A stretch of DNA of 64,000 nt from Chloroflexota bacterium (GCA_009840355.1 VXNZ01000025.1:1-64000), one strand, 5' to 3'. Positions 17,459-26,519 are shown, numbered from the stretch's first letter. The notes: generated by a model not told the origin, from the letters alone. A program made the numbers and translations.

Positions 17459-17615
17459 ATTTTCTGCACTGACGCGCTTACAAGAATATTTCTTTTCCCC
17501 TTCTGCCTTCGCATTCCTCTTTCACCCTTTGATAAGATAAGAGGTTAGGATGGGGACAAAATATGGAGGGCTGGCGGAGTACCCCTGCCACACAACCGAC
17601 AACCGCCATCTGTGA

Positions 17616-17621
17616 TATGAT
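17616..17621 (+). promoter_or_regulatory. Extended -10 candidate for hemQ
   Basis: TATGAT preceded by TG one base upstream forms an extended -10 element 38 bases before the hemQ ATG. No good -35 is present at 17 bases. The gene also has a strong AGGAGG at 17646-17651. Confidence 0.4.
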
Positions 17622-17658
17622 TTCAGGCGAAAACACGCGCGTAAGAGGAGGCAGGTGA

Positions 17659-18369
17659 ATGGCAGAATCAAGCCGCAGGCAGTTCGTAAAGTACAGTTTC
17701 TTCAAGGTTGACCCGGAGTGGCGTCGGTTGCCCGAAGAACTTCGATTCGAGAGCAAGCGAAACTTCGCGCAAGCCGTTACGGAAATCTCCGAGGAGATGT
17801 TCACGCGCTCATTCAGCCTCGTGGGAATGCGCGGCGACTCCGACTTCTTCCTCCAGCAGGCAGCCGACACGCTGGAAGAGATCCAAGACTCCGCCGTTCG
17901 CCTGTGGTCCACCGATCTCGGCGCATATCTCACGCAGCCGCATTCCTATCTCGCAATGACGCGCCTATCCGAGTATGTCGGCAAGGGAAAGCACGAACAT
18001 GAGGGACAGGAGGGAACGGGCACTCGGCTTCGCCCGGTGGACGCCAAATACTTCATTGTTTATCCATTTCTCAAGACACGGGAGTGGTATCTGCTTCCGC
18101 AGGAAGAGCGCCAGAACATCATGACCGGGCACATTAGCGTGGGGCACAAGTACCCGTCCGTCAAAATTAACACCACCTATTCTTTCGGTCTCGATGACCA
18201 GGAATTCGTTGTTGGCTTTGAGACGGACAACCCGGGCGACTTCCTCGACTTGGTTATGGACCTGCGGACAACCAGAAGCAGCCTGTACACGCTGCGCGAC
18301 ACGCCTATTTTCACGGGCATCCACAAGACGATTGAGGACACGCTGGACGATTTGGGTGGGCGACCGTAG
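17659..18369 (+). CDS. hemQ: Coproheme decarboxylase (chlorite dismutase family)
   Basis: 236 residues. The final step of the coproporphyrin-dependent heme pathway: two propionates of Fe-coproporphyrin III are oxidatively decarboxylated to give heme b, in the cytoplasm. Seen: the N-terminal FVKYSFFKVDPEWRRLP of Cld-type proteins, the catalytic Tyr135 and Lys139 in YPFLKTREWY, and the proximal His158 in MTGHISVGHKYP, at the expected distances. Where Firmicutes enzymes have a distal Gln after the Val-Lys pair, this protein has Ile. True chlorite dismutases lack the Tyr/Lys pair, which argues against that role. Start at 17659 has AGGAGG upstream. No other heme genes are in the window. The neighbouring molybdoenzyme diverges from it. 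Confidence 0.88.
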   Translation: MAESSRRQFVKYSFFKVDPEWRRLPEELRFESKRNFAQAVTEISEEMFTRSFSLVGMRGDSDFFLQQAADTLEEIQDSAVRLWSTDLGAYLTQPHSYLAMTRLSEYVGKGKHEHEGQEGTGTRLRPVDAKYFIVYPFLKTREWYLLPQEERQNIMTGHISVGHKYPSVKINTTYSFGLDDQEFVVGFETDNPGDFLDLVMDLRTTRSSLYTLRDTPIFTGIHKTIEDTLDDLGGRP

Positions 18370-18493
18370 CGCGGGCGGCGTAAGGGACTGAAGTATAGCC
18401 CGCAACGGCAATTGATGTTACCATCGGTCTGGTAAACGGGCAGACAAATTAGTGTGGCAAATTAGACACGCAAGAATGGGAGGGCCTAAAAGC

Positions 18494-19840
18494 ATGGCTA
18501 CTACACTCAGCGGTGAACGGATCGAAGAACTGAAGCAGCAGGCGGCCGACCATTTCTGGCCGCACAACAACCCTGCTGGCAATATGGACGACGACGGCAT
18601 CAAGCTCGTGCAGAGCGGCAAGGGCGTGTGGGTCGAGGATGTCGAGGGCGAGCAGTGGTTCGACACGATGGCGGGCATGTGGCTGAAGAACATCGGTCAT
18701 GGTCGCAAGGAAGTCGCCGATGCCGTGTACAATCAGATGCTCGACATCAGCTACACTCCTGGCGGCACCGTTAGCCCGTCGACCGCGGAATTATCCGCCA
18801 GAATTGCCGGCCTCGCGCCCGACAAAGAAGCCCGCACCTACTTCGTCAGCGGTGGCTCCGAGGCAGTGGAAACCGCAATCAAGATGGCGAAGCAATACCA
18901 CAAGAACAACGGCGAGCCAACCCGCTGGAAAGTCATAAGCAGGCGCGGGTCGTATCACGGTGCCACGCATGCCTGCATGAGTCTGGGCGGAGGCGGTGTG
19001 AGCGCGCCCATCCATTTCGGACCGCTCATGCCCGGCAACATCCACATCGCCAACCCGGATAGCTACCGCAACAACGGCAACGACCTTCAATGCGCGCGCG
19101 ACCTGGAAATCGCCATACAGCACGAAGGTCCATCGACGGTCGCCGCCTTCATCGGCGAGCCAATCTCCGCCGCAGCCGGCATCCATGTGCCGCATCCCGA
19201 ATACTGGCCCACCATCCGCGAGATTTGCGACAAGTACGGCGTGATAATGATCTGCGATGAAGTCATCACCGGATTCGGTCGCACCGGCAAAATGTTCGCC
19301 ACCGAGCAATGGGGCATCAAGCCTGACATCTTCACGGTCGCCAAGGCGCTCACCAGTGGCTACATTCCCATCGGAGCGGCAGTCGCAAGCAAGAAGGTCT
19401 CCGAGGCATTCATGGGCGACGATTCCCAGTTCCGCCATCTGATTACCTTTGGCGGAAACCCGGTCGCCTGCGCCGCTGCCATGGCTAACCTCGACATCAT
19501 GGAAGGCGAAGGTATGGTCGAGAACTCCGCCGAGATGGGCAACTACATGTACGAGCAGCTTCAGACTCTTTACGAGCATCCCATCGTCGGCGATGTGCGC
19601 GGCGGAATGGGCTTGCTCTGCGCCGTCGAACTGGTCAAGGACCGAGACACCAAGGAGTCCTTCCCTGCCGAGGCAAAGCTCGCCGACAAGATCGCGCCGC
19701 TGATGAACGAGCACAACCTGCTCGGTAGGCCCGGCAACAGCATCTACCTCGCGCCGCCGCTCTGCATCACCAAGGACGAGGTTGACCATGTCGTTTCGCA
19801 GGTGGACAGCGTCATAACCAAACTGGAAGCACAACTCTAA
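18494..19840 (+). CDS. Class III PLP aminotransferase (omega-aminotransferase type)
   Basis: 448 residues with the fold-type I, class III pattern: DTMAGMWLKNIGHGRKEV near the N-terminus, YFVSGGSEAVETAIKMA for phosphate binding, the Asp of ICDEVITGFGRTGKMF that contacts the pyridine nitrogen, and Lys284 (VAKALTSGYIPIGA) as the Schiff-base lysine. The family transfers amino groups from omega-amino acids, diamines or beta-alanine to pyruvate or 2-oxoglutarate; the substrate is not readable. ATG 18494 (MATTLSG) is preferred over an upstream ATG at 18452 because a GGGAGGG precedes it. A hairpin follows about 60 bases after the stop. It stands alone, 124 bases after hemQ. Confidence 0.9.
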   Translation: MATTLSGERIEELKQQAADHFWPHNNPAGNMDDDGIKLVQSGKGVWVEDVEGEQWFDTMAGMWLKNIGHGRKEVADAVYNQMLDISYTPGGTVSPSTAELSARIAGLAPDKEARTYFVSGGSEAVETAIKMAKQYHKNNGEPTRWKVISRRGSYHGATHACMSLGGGGVSAPIHFGPLMPGNIHIANPDSYRNNGNDLQCARDLEIAIQHEGPSTVAAFIGEPISAAAGIHVPHPEYWPTIREICDKYGVIMICDEVITGFGRTGKMFATEQWGIKPDIFTVAKALTSGYIPIGAAVASKKVSEAFMGDDSQFRHLITFGGNPVACAAAMANLDIMEGEGMVENSAEMGNYMYEQLQTLYEHPIVGDVRGGMGLLCAVELVKDRDTKESFPAEAKLADKIAPLMNEHNLLGRPGNSIYLAPPLCITKDEVDHVVSQVDSVITKLEAQL

Positions 19841-19900
19841 CCCGCCCGGGTGGGAGGCTACAGCTCGCGGACCCCGCCGAACTGGTAGCCAAGCAAAAAC

Positions 19901-19934
19901 CTGTGGGCGGATGTCTATTGGCATCCGCCCACAG
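19901..19934. terminator. Strong hairpin after the aminotransferase gene
   Basis: Perfect 13-base arms, CTGTGGGCGGATG (19901-19913) and CATCCGCCCACAG (19922-19934), with an 8-base loop. On the plus strand only ATT follows; on the minus strand GTTTTTG follows, so the U tract favours the minus direction. It probably ends aminotransferase transcripts and blocks antisense transcription. Confidence 0.65.
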
Positions 19935-20001
19935 ATTGCTAAACCATCCTCCGCCTCAAAGTGAATAATGCTGAAACTCTTGGCGAAAGGCGGCAGGTAG
20001 A

Positions 20002-21087
20002 GTGTCGACTGAGGTCTTACGAAATTCAGTAGCCAAAAAATTCTTGCGCGCCGCGGAATTAGAGCAGCGAGGTGCCTCTCCCCTCTATGAACGCCTCTCG
20101 CTCGGCATTGCAAGAGACCCGACTTTGCTCAGATTAGCCGCTGAAGCTCGGCACGACCAACCTATACCCAACCTCTTCTTCGCAGCGGTCCATTTCTTGC
20201 TGCTGAGCGGCGTCCGGCATGAGCTTGCGAAGTTCTATCCGACCGTCACTGGCAGGCCCGGTTCCACCGCTGATCCGCTTCCTAACTTTCGCCGATTCTG
20301 CCTCGAATATTCAGATGAGATTAAACGGATCATCAAGGAACGGCGCGTGCAAACCAATGTCGTTGAACGTTGCGGCCTGCTTTTTCCTGCATTTGGAATC
20401 GCCGCCGAACGCGCCGACCACAAGCCCTTACATATGATCGAAATCGGCTGCAGCGCAGGACTGAATCTGTTGTGGGACAAATACTGCTACAGTTATGGCA
20501 CTGGCCGCAGCTACGGTAATAGCACGTCCCGGGTTCAGATTGACGTCGAGACACACGGGATGACCCCACCAACGCTGACCAATACGACTCCTCATGTATT
20601 GTCGAGAGTCGGCATAGACCTTGAGCCTATCGATGTAAATGACGACGAATCTATGCTCTGGTTGCGTGCACTGGTCTGGCCAGAAGACTACGCCCGTCTG
20701 CAACGAATGAACTCAGCTATATCGATTGCGCAGTCCAGCCCGCCAGCCATTTTCAAGGGCAATGCTTTAGAACTGCTTCCTGCAGAGTTGGCGGATGTGC
20801 CAAGCTATGCAACGCCGATAGTTTATCACACTCATACAGTCAACCAATTTTCGACTAGCGAACGGCAATTGCTGGACGATTTGCTTTCGGACGTAGGGCG
20901 TAGGCGTGACCTTTACTGGATTTCGAGCGAGTATCGCGCCAGCCCTCGTCGATGGCTGACCGATAAAGCGGAAAGCGTACGCCCCACATTGAAGCTCGTT
21001 TCCTTCGAGAGTGCCGTCCGTCGGGAACGCACGCTGGCGCGTTGCCACCATCACGGCCGTTGGATCGAGTGGTTGGATGACCAATGA
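20002..21087 (+). CDS. DUF2332 family protein
   Basis: 361 residues, GTG start at 20002 giving MSTEVLRNSVAKKFLRAAELEQRGASPLYERLS. The pattern of DUF2332 is clear: an N-terminal helical part with SPLYERLSLGIARDP and NLFFAAVHFLLLSG, then MIEIGCSAGLNLLWDKYCY, which looks like a degenerate SAM-binding glycine loop, and YHTHTVNQFS near the C-terminus. The family is uncharacterised but the glycine loop suggests a methyltransferase-like fold. The codon choice is visibly less GC-biased than in the neighbouring genes, hinting at a more recent arrival. It converges on the NIPSNAP genes and has no operon partner. Confidence 0.8.
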   Translation: MSTEVLRNSVAKKFLRAAELEQRGASPLYERLSLGIARDPTLLRLAAEARHDQPIPNLFFAAVHFLLLSGVRHELAKFYPTVTGRPGSTADPLPNFRRFCLEYSDEIKRIIKERRVQTNVVERCGLLFPAFGIAAERADHKPLHMIEIGCSAGLNLLWDKYCYSYGTGRSYGNSTSRVQIDVETHGMTPPTLTNTTPHVLSRVGIDLEPIDVNDDESMLWLRALVWPEDYARLQRMNSAISIAQSSPPAIFKGNALELLPAELADVPSYATPIVYHTHTVNQFSTSERQLLDDLLSDVGRRRDLYWISSEYRASPRRWLTDKAESVRPTLKLVSFESAVRRERTLARCHHHGRWIEWLDDQ

Positions 21088-21165
21088 ACCCTGAACAGGT
21101 CGGGTCAGTAATTCGGCCCGTTGGCACTGCCAATCGAGCAATGCCAACAGGCCGGATGATAGGAG

Positions 21166-21780
21166 TTACTGCAAAGGAGAAAACTCAGCAGGAAGAAGAA
21201 TCTTGCTCTCTTGCTGGAGAGGCCTAGCAGCGCCGGTGGGCGGCCAAATTCCCCTTTCGCGGGTCTCTTCCCGCACTTGCATACGCTGTTCGAAACTCTC
21301 GTATGCCCAGATATGAGTCCACCTGTTCATAGAACCAGCATCGGAGTAGAATGCCCCGACCAGCGGTGAATACTTCTCCCGCTCCTCGATGGCATCTCCC
21401 CAAGCATCAATCACTTTAGATATGTCGCCGGACCGGTAGGTGTACGTCCGCATCTCGTAGATAGGCCCAAATTCGGCTTCGCCGAGTGGACGCATGAACG
21501 GCGCTGGCAAGTATATGTCAGACTGCATGTTCACGAGGAACTCAGCACCCAGGCAGCCCCACACGTTTCTGGCGTTCATAAGTGCCCGCGACGCTGTGCG
21601 GTGTTCCATGTTCTCGTAAGGCCAGATGTGAATGATCTGGTTGAGCGGTCCGACTTCAGTATGCCAGAAGCCACCAAGTGGAGAGATTTCAAGTCTCGTC
21701 GGCAGCACTTCTGCCACTTGCCCTTCAAGTTCAGCAACGGCCCGAGGCTTCACGTCGTAGGTATGAATATCGTATAGCAT
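21166..21780 (-). CDS. NIPSNAP family protein, paralogue 1
   Basis: 204 residues made of two NIPSNAP-like ferredoxin-fold units: the first starts MLYDIHTYDVKPRAVAELE and includes PLGGFWHTEVGPLNQIIHIW, the second starts YEMRTYTYRSGDI and includes FYSDAGSMNRWTHIWAYES. The fold is a dimeric alpha/beta barrel; bacterial members are uncharacterised but often sit near catabolic genes. There is no signal peptide. The AAGGAGG ribosome binding site lies 8 bases before the ATG. It is very similar to the next gene upstream in its own transcription direction, so the two arose by tandem duplication. Each has its own leader, separated by 137 AT-rich bases. Confidence 0.88.
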   Translation of the reverse strand: MLYDIHTYDVKPRAVAELEGQVAEVLPTRLEISPLGGFWHTEVGPLNQIIHIWPYENMEHRTASRALMNARNVWGCLGAEFLVNMQSDIYLPAPFMRPLGEAEFGPIYEMRTYTYRSGDISKVIDAWGDAIEEREKYSPLVGAFYSDAGSMNRWTHIWAYESFEQRMQVREETRERGIWPPTGAARPLQQESKILLPAEFSPLQ

Positions 21781-21917
21781 ATCGAACCTCCTTATATTAT
21801 CTCTAACCTAGTTAAAGCATACTATATAAGCAATAGATACGCAACACTTTATTCATTGAGCCTTATGAACGTCGCCTCCTAAAGGCTTACATCTTTCTGT
21901 GAGACTTTACGAACGCC

Positions 21918-22532
21918 CTACTGCATTGGCGAGCACTCGGCAGGCAGTAGTATCTTGTTTTCCTGGTGAACTGGCGCGACCGGGCTGGCCGGTGGCCAAA
22001 CGCCCTTAGCGCGTGTCTCTTCGCGCACCTGCATGCGATGCTCGAAGCTCTCGTATGCCCACATGTGGACCCACTTGTTCAGCGCCCCTACATCCGAGTA
22101 GAACGCGCCTACTAGCGGGGAATACTTCTCGCGCTCTTCGATTGCGCCGCCCCAGGCCTCGATGACCTGCGGGATGTCGCCGGGTTTGTAGGTGTAGATG
22201 CGGATTTCATACACGGGTCCGACCTTGCGCTCGCCGAGCGGCTGCATGAACGGTGCAGGCAGGTAGAAGTCGGACTGCATATTGACCACAAACTCGCCCG
22301 TGTTAGGTGGCCATGCGCCCGCCGCCATTGCCTTGCCGCGCGTGTCGGTGCGGTGGTTCATGTCGTCGTAGGGCCAGATGTGCAGCACCTGATTGAGTGG
22401 ACCCGCTTCCGTGTGCCAGAGGCCCGCGAGCGGCGAGAACTCCAGTCTGCCGGGCAACTTATCGCCGAAGCGCTTCTCGAACTCAGGCACGCTTCGCGGC
22501 ACCAAGTCGTAGGTACGAAACTCATATAGCAT
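21918..22532 (-). CDS. NIPSNAP family protein, paralogue 2
   Basis: 204 residues, the same length and domain layout as the downstream paralogue: MLYEFRTYDLVPRSVPEFE with PLAGLWHTEAGPLNQVLHIW, then YEIRIYTYKPGDIPQVIEAW with FYSDVGALNKWVHMWAYES. Differences are clustered around residues 65-90, where this copy has RTDTRGKAMAAGAWPPNTG. AAGGAG lies upstream of the ATG. No catalytic residues are known for the family. The gene follows the branched-chain aminotransferase gene on the same strand by about 50 bases, so cotranscription with it is possible. A role in amino-acid or fatty-acid breakdown is inferred from context only. Confidence 0.88.
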   Translation of the reverse strand: MLYEFRTYDLVPRSVPEFEKRFGDKLPGRLEFSPLAGLWHTEAGPLNQVLHIWPYDDMNHRTDTRGKAMAAGAWPPNTGEFVVNMQSDFYLPAPFMQPLGERKVGPVYEIRIYTYKPGDIPQVIEAWGGAIEEREKYSPLVGAFYSDVGALNKWVHMWAYESFEHRMQVREETRAKGVWPPASPVAPVHQENKILLPAECSPMQ

Positions 22533-22583
22533 ATCCTGCTCCTTTGCTTATCCTTTCCATTCTGTCTATCGATGTTTGAATCC

Positions 22584-23549
22584 CTAATATACTCCGGTGC
22601 GCCATTCAGGATAGCGCGAATCTTTGCCTCTTACAACATCGTGGAAGAGTTGCTCCAATTGCGATACGGCCGGTCCGATTTCTCCGTCACCGATGGTATA
22701 GCCGTCGATGTTGCTGACGGCTTGCACTTCGGCGCCGGTGCCGCAGATGAACACTTCGTCGGCGATGTACAGCTCAGTGCGATCAACGTCGCGCTCTACG
22801 ACTGGGATGCCGAGTTCGTTCTCGAAGAGTTGGCGCACGACATCGCGGTTGATGCTTTCCAGAATGCCGGCGGACACCGGCGGCGTTATAGCCACGCCGC
22901 CGCGCACGATGTACAGGCAGGCGTACGAAATCTCCGACACCTTGCCTTGTGGATTGAGGATTATGCCGAAGTCATAGCCGTGCCGCGAGGATTCGTCCGC
23001 GACATAGCGACTGTTCTGGTAATTCGCGATCGCCTTGACTCGCGGCGGCATCACGTTGTCTGATATGCGTGTCCACGAGCTTACGCCACAGGTGACGGTG
23101 CGCCCTGAGCCTAGCACCGAACCAATCTGCCGATTGAAGATGGTGATGTCGCCGGGGCGCTCCGATACCGGCAGGTAGCCGGGCGTGGTACTGCCACCGA
23201 AGTACGCGAGCGGCTGCACATAGATGTCGTCGCGGAATTCGTTCGCCTGCACCAGCTTGACGATTTCAGACTTCAGCTCGGTGACGGACCACGGCGACGT
23301 CATGCGCATCACCTTCATTGAGCGCAGCAGGCGGTGAAGATGCAAGTCAAGATGGAAGATGTTTAGCTGCTCTTCCTCGGAGTTCCAATAGCCGCGTATC
23401 CCCTCGAAGACCATCGAAATCGCTGACCAACCAAGCGTCGATGAGTGCACCACCGCATCGTCCCACGCCACGAGATCACCGGACATCCATACATAGCTCG
23501 GGTCATCTCCGGTTGTCCCCAGCGTGTCCCTAATTCCTCTTGTTGTCAT
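22584..23549 (-). CDS. ilvE: Branched-chain-amino-acid aminotransferase family protein (PLP fold type IV)
   Basis: 321 residues. Fold-type IV signatures: an N-terminal VVHSSTLGWSAISMVFEGIR, the PLP lysine Lys172 in PPRVKAIANYQNSRYVADE, GYDFGIILNPQGKVSEIS and the C-terminal ADEVFICGTGAEVQAVSNID. It should transfer the amino group of Leu/Ile/Val to 2-oxoglutarate, the last biosynthetic or first catabolic step. The ATG at 23547-23549 follows AGAGGATG. Very close relatives include D-amino-acid aminotransferases and 4-amino-4-deoxychorismate lyase, but length and the GTGAEV motif favour IlvE. It lies upstream of the NIPSNAP genes on the same strand, and the DUF885 gene diverges from it. Confidence 0.88.
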   Translation of the reverse strand: MTTRGIRDTLGTTGDDPSYVWMSGDLVAWDDAVVHSSTLGWSAISMVFEGIRGYWNSEEEQLNIFHLDLHLHRLLRSMKVMRMTSPWSVTELKSEIVKLVQANEFRDDIYVQPLAYFGGSTTPGYLPVSERPGDITIFNRQIGSVLGSGRTVTCGVSSWTRISDNVMPPRVKAIANYQNSRYVADESSRHGYDFGIILNPQGKVSEISYACLYIVRGGVAITPPVSAGILESINRDVVRQLFENELGIPVVERDVDRTELYIADEVFICGTGAEVQAVSNIDGYTIGDGEIGPAVSQLEQLFHDVVRGKDSRYPEWRTGVY

Positions 23550-23743
23550 TGAAGCATCCTCTTGCGCTAAATCGGTCCACTAATGCAAATCAATGCGAAA
23601 AGAGTAACATGGGGCGAATGCCATGTGAACCTTTAAGCGGGGGCTTGTCTATTCCCCCTGCGGAGAAAGAGCAGTTCGCCGGCAGCCGTTTATAGTAAAA
23701 TATCCATGCCACACCAGCAAAACACTGTTTGCAGGAGCAACCC

Positions 23744-25393
23744 ATGACCAACAGCGCGAACCGTCTCTTCGACGCCACCAGCGATCGGATACTCTCGGAA
23801 ACCTGGGAGCACTACCCTAGCATGGCGTCGCGGCTTGGGTTGCACGAGTACGACGGCAGGCTACCGAGCGTATCGGCTCGTGCGATTGCCGCGCGCACGG
23901 GTCAGGTGAGAAATGGCTTAGCGGCGTTGGAGAGCATCGATACCACGGCGCTGAGCGCGCGCAGCTACTATGACCATCGCATTTTGACCGACAATCTGCG
24001 GCGCGAACTGCTGGAATTGACCGAACTGCGCTGGCACGAGACAAACCCGATGGAAATGCTGTGGCACATCGATATGAGTGCGTACATCCAGCGAGACTAC
24101 GCGCCGCTTGAACAGCGCGTCGAATCACTAACGCAGGCTCTCACCGGCGTGCCGACATTCATGGCAGAACTACGGTACGTGATGAGCGGCAGGCTGGCGT
24201 CACCCGTGCTTGAGGCAAGCATCGAAGCATTCGAGGGCATCATTGACTTCTACCAACAAGACCTTGTAGATGCGACAGACGCAGTGCGAGACGACGGCCT
24301 GCAAGCTAGATTCGAGGACGCGCGCAGCCTCGCAACTGTATCGGTGCGGGAGTTTGTGGAGCATCTGAAGGCGCTGCGTCCATATGCGGACGCGAGTTTT
24401 GCCATCGGCGGCAAGCGGTTCGCGGCGCTGCTCGAGTACGGTGAGATGGTGGATTTACAGCTTGAGCAGCTGCTCAACTTTGGCGAAGCGGACTTGAAGG
24501 CGAACATGGAGCGCTTCGTAGAAGTCGCTGCGCTTGTGGATGCGGACAAATCGCCGGCAGAAGTGATGGCGGAGATTGCCTCTGACCACCCTGCCGCAGA
24601 CGCGCTTATCCCGGAGACGCGCGACATGCTTGAAGACATCAGGCATTACATCATCTGCCACGACATCGTGAGCGTGCCGTCGGAAGTGCGCTGCCAAACC
24701 GTGCCCACGCCGTCGTTCATGCGCTGGGCATTCGCCGCGCTGGACTTCCCCGGACCGTATGAGCAGAGCGCGGACGAGACATTCTACTATGTAACGCCGG
24801 TCGAAGAGCATTGGAGCGACGACGAGAAAGAGCAGTGGATGACATCGTTCAACTACGCCACGCTGCGGGCGGTGTCCGTGCACGAGGCGTATCCGGGGCA
24901 CTACATCCACTACTTGCACACCATGAGCGCGGACTCGATGATAAGCCGCGCATTCGGCGCGTACTCGTTCTGGGAGGGCTGGGCGCACTATACAGAGCAG
25001 ATGATGGTGGAGGCCGGCTACCTGTCCGACCCGCGCAGTGAACTCGGTCAGCTGATGGAGGCGCTGATGCGAAACTGCCGGTACATCTGCGCCATCAAGA
25101 TGCACACGCAGGGCATGACAATCGATGAAGCGACGCGCTTCTTCATAGGCAACGCCTTCATGGAAGAGCTGCCAGCAAGCAAAGAAGCGATACGCGGCAC
25201 ATTCGACCCGATGTACCTGAACTACACGCTTGGCAAGCTTATGATCCTGAAGCTACGCGAAGACTACCGGCAAGCAAAGGGCGACGCGTACACGCTGCGC
25301 CAATTCCACGACGAATTCCTTTCACACGGTGCGCCGCCAATACCACTTGTGCGCGAGATGATGCTTGGCGAAGATTCCGGGGATGTGCTCTGA
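23744..25393 (+). CDS. DUF885 family putative metallopeptidase
   Basis: 549 residues. The family hallmark is present near the C-terminal third: His380-Glu381 and His386 in SVHEAYPGHYIHYL, followed by FWEGWAHYTEQMMVEAGY with a further Glu and His, a zinc-binding arrangement related to M3/M32 peptidases. The N-terminal two thirds are mostly helical and acidic. No signal peptide, so cytosolic, unlike several lipoprotein members of the family. ATG 23744 (MTNSANRLF) was chosen as GCAGGAG lies six bases before it; an upstream TTG at 23729 is unlikely. DUF885 proteins are thought to cleave small peptides; substrate unknown. It converges closely (22 bases) with a CaiB-type gene. Confidence 0.85.
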   Translation: MTNSANRLFDATSDRILSETWEHYPSMASRLGLHEYDGRLPSVSARAIAARTGQVRNGLAALESIDTTALSARSYYDHRILTDNLRRELLELTELRWHETNPMEMLWHIDMSAYIQRDYAPLEQRVESLTQALTGVPTFMAELRYVMSGRLASPVLEASIEAFEGIIDFYQQDLVDATDAVRDDGLQARFEDARSLATVSVREFVEHLKALRPYADASFAIGGKRFAALLEYGEMVDLQLEQLLNFGEADLKANMERFVEVAALVDADKSPAEVMAEIASDHPAADALIPETRDMLEDIRHYIICHDIVSVPSEVRCQTVPTPSFMRWAFAALDFPGPYEQSADETFYYVTPVEEHWSDDEKEQWMTSFNYATLRAVSVHEAYPGHYIHYLHTMSADSMISRAFGAYSFWEGWAHYTEQMMVEAGYLSDPRSELGQLMEALMRNCRYICAIKMHTQGMTIDEATRFFIGNAFMEELPASKEAIRGTFDPMYLNYTLGKLMILKLREDYRQAKGDAYTLRQFHDEFLSHGAPPIPLVREMMLGEDSGDVL

Positions 25394-25415
25394 GCGAAAG
25401 ATGGCGACACTCGCG

Positions 25416-26519
25416 CTATTGCAATTCCGCCAGAATCTCGTCCGTATGCTCGCCCAAAGCCGGCGCGTGGTGGCGGATTTCGCCTTCGCTTTCGTCTAGG
25501 TGCACCTGAATGCCGACCTGCCGCATTGTGCCTAAGGCGGCATCGTCGATTTGTGTAACGGCGCCCATTGCGGACGATTGCTCGGTGGCTAGCCATTCGT
25601 CCACGGTACGGCACATTGTGCATGGCACGCCCGCGTCATCCATAACTTGCTCCCATTCGAGGGCGGGACGGCTTCGCCAGATGGCTTCCAGCGCGTCAAT
25701 CCACAGGCGGCGGTCTTCAGGATGCGCGCGCAGGCTGTCCGTATCTAGCAGCGGCTCCGCCCATTCGGGATGCCCGAATGCTTGCACCATCGGAATCAGC
25801 GCGCGCGGATAGCCGGCGTTGATGTTCACCCATCGGCCGTCGCTGCACTCGTAGAAGCGCGCGACGGCCGGGTGTGGCTTAGCGTCGTCTGCATCGGGAG
25901 GCAGCACGACTGCCTGCGCACCCATCGCGCCGAACATTGCGTCGTACATCGGCAAGTCAATGCGCTGACCTTCGCCTGTTGCTTCCCTGTGCAGCAGCGC
26001 GGCAATGACTGCGGGCGCAGCGGTGATTGCGTCGAATATGCTCGCATGCGGAACGGCGATATAACTTGGCGCGCCTTCCCCTGTGCTTCCATCCGTGCCT
26101 CTAGTCGCGTAAATGCCGGTTGCGGCGGCGACAAGCGTCTCATGCGGCGGCAATGCAACGTTTGGATGTTCACTGCCAAATGCGGGCAAACAGACGGAAA
26201 TCAGGCGCGGATTGTTGGATTGTATATCGCTGACATACGCGCCGTATGGCAAGGCTTCGCCATCGCTCACCAGAATATCGGCTGACGCGGCGAGACGCGC
26301 GATAGTCTCAGAGACATCGTCGCTTGCGGCGTCAACGACAATGGATTTCTTGCTACGATTCCACACCGCGAACGGCGCATCGCCGCGCAGCGTGCTGCCT
26401 TCGGGCGGCTCAACCTTTACTACTTCCGCGCCTTGGTCGGCGAGAAGCATGCCGAGCATCTGCGATGCGATATAGTCGCCGAATTCTAGTACGCGGTAGC
26501 CTTCGAGTACGCCGCTCAA
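25416..26519 (-). CDS. CaiB/BaiF family CoA-transferase, short form
   Basis: 367 residues. Type III CoA-transferases move CoA between acyl groups through an Asp-bound anhydride. Seen: GYRVLEFGDYIASQMLGMLLADQGAEVVKVEPPEG at the N-terminus in pieces typical of the family, and the nucleophile Asp188 in GEGQRIDLPMYDAM. It is shorter than the usual 390-430 residues: the loop between about 60 and 90 is reduced, as is the region after 140. The C-terminal end has the family's GEHTDEIL. The gene points away from the other two CoA-transferases, separated by a MITE-like element. The acyl donor and acceptor cannot be deduced. Confidence 0.88.
   Translation of the reverse strand: MSGVLEGYRVLEFGDYIASQMLGMLLADQGAEVVKVEPPEGSTLRGDAPFAVWNRSKKSIVVDAASDDVSETIARLAASADILVSDGEALPYGAYVSDIQSNNPRLISVCLPAFGSEHPNVALPPHETLVAAATGIYATRGTDGSTGEGAPSYIAVPHASIFDAITAAPAVIAALLHREATGEGQRIDLPMYDAMFGAMGAQAVVLPPDADDAKPHPAVARFYECSDGRWVNINAGYPRALIPMVQAFGHPEWAEPLLDTDSLRAHPEDRRLWIDALEAIWRSRPALEWEQVMDDAGVPCTMCRTVDEWLATEQSSAMGAVTQIDDAALGTMRQVGIQVHLDESEGEIRHHAPALGEHTDEILAELQ

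Noticed and set aside
17659-18369. Chlorite dismutase proper
   Set aside because: Tyr135 and Lys139 together with the N-terminal pattern fit coproheme decarboxylase; no (per)chlorate genes are nearby.
18791-20113. 440-codon open frame on the minus strand opposite the class III aminotransferase
   Set aside because: The plus strand encodes a complete, motif-rich aminotransferase; the reverse frame has no family resemblance and is a by-product of GC-rich codons.
26098-26519. Possible sigma promoter inside the leftward CaiB gene
   Set aside because: AT-poor coding sequence without a spaced -35/-10 pair.
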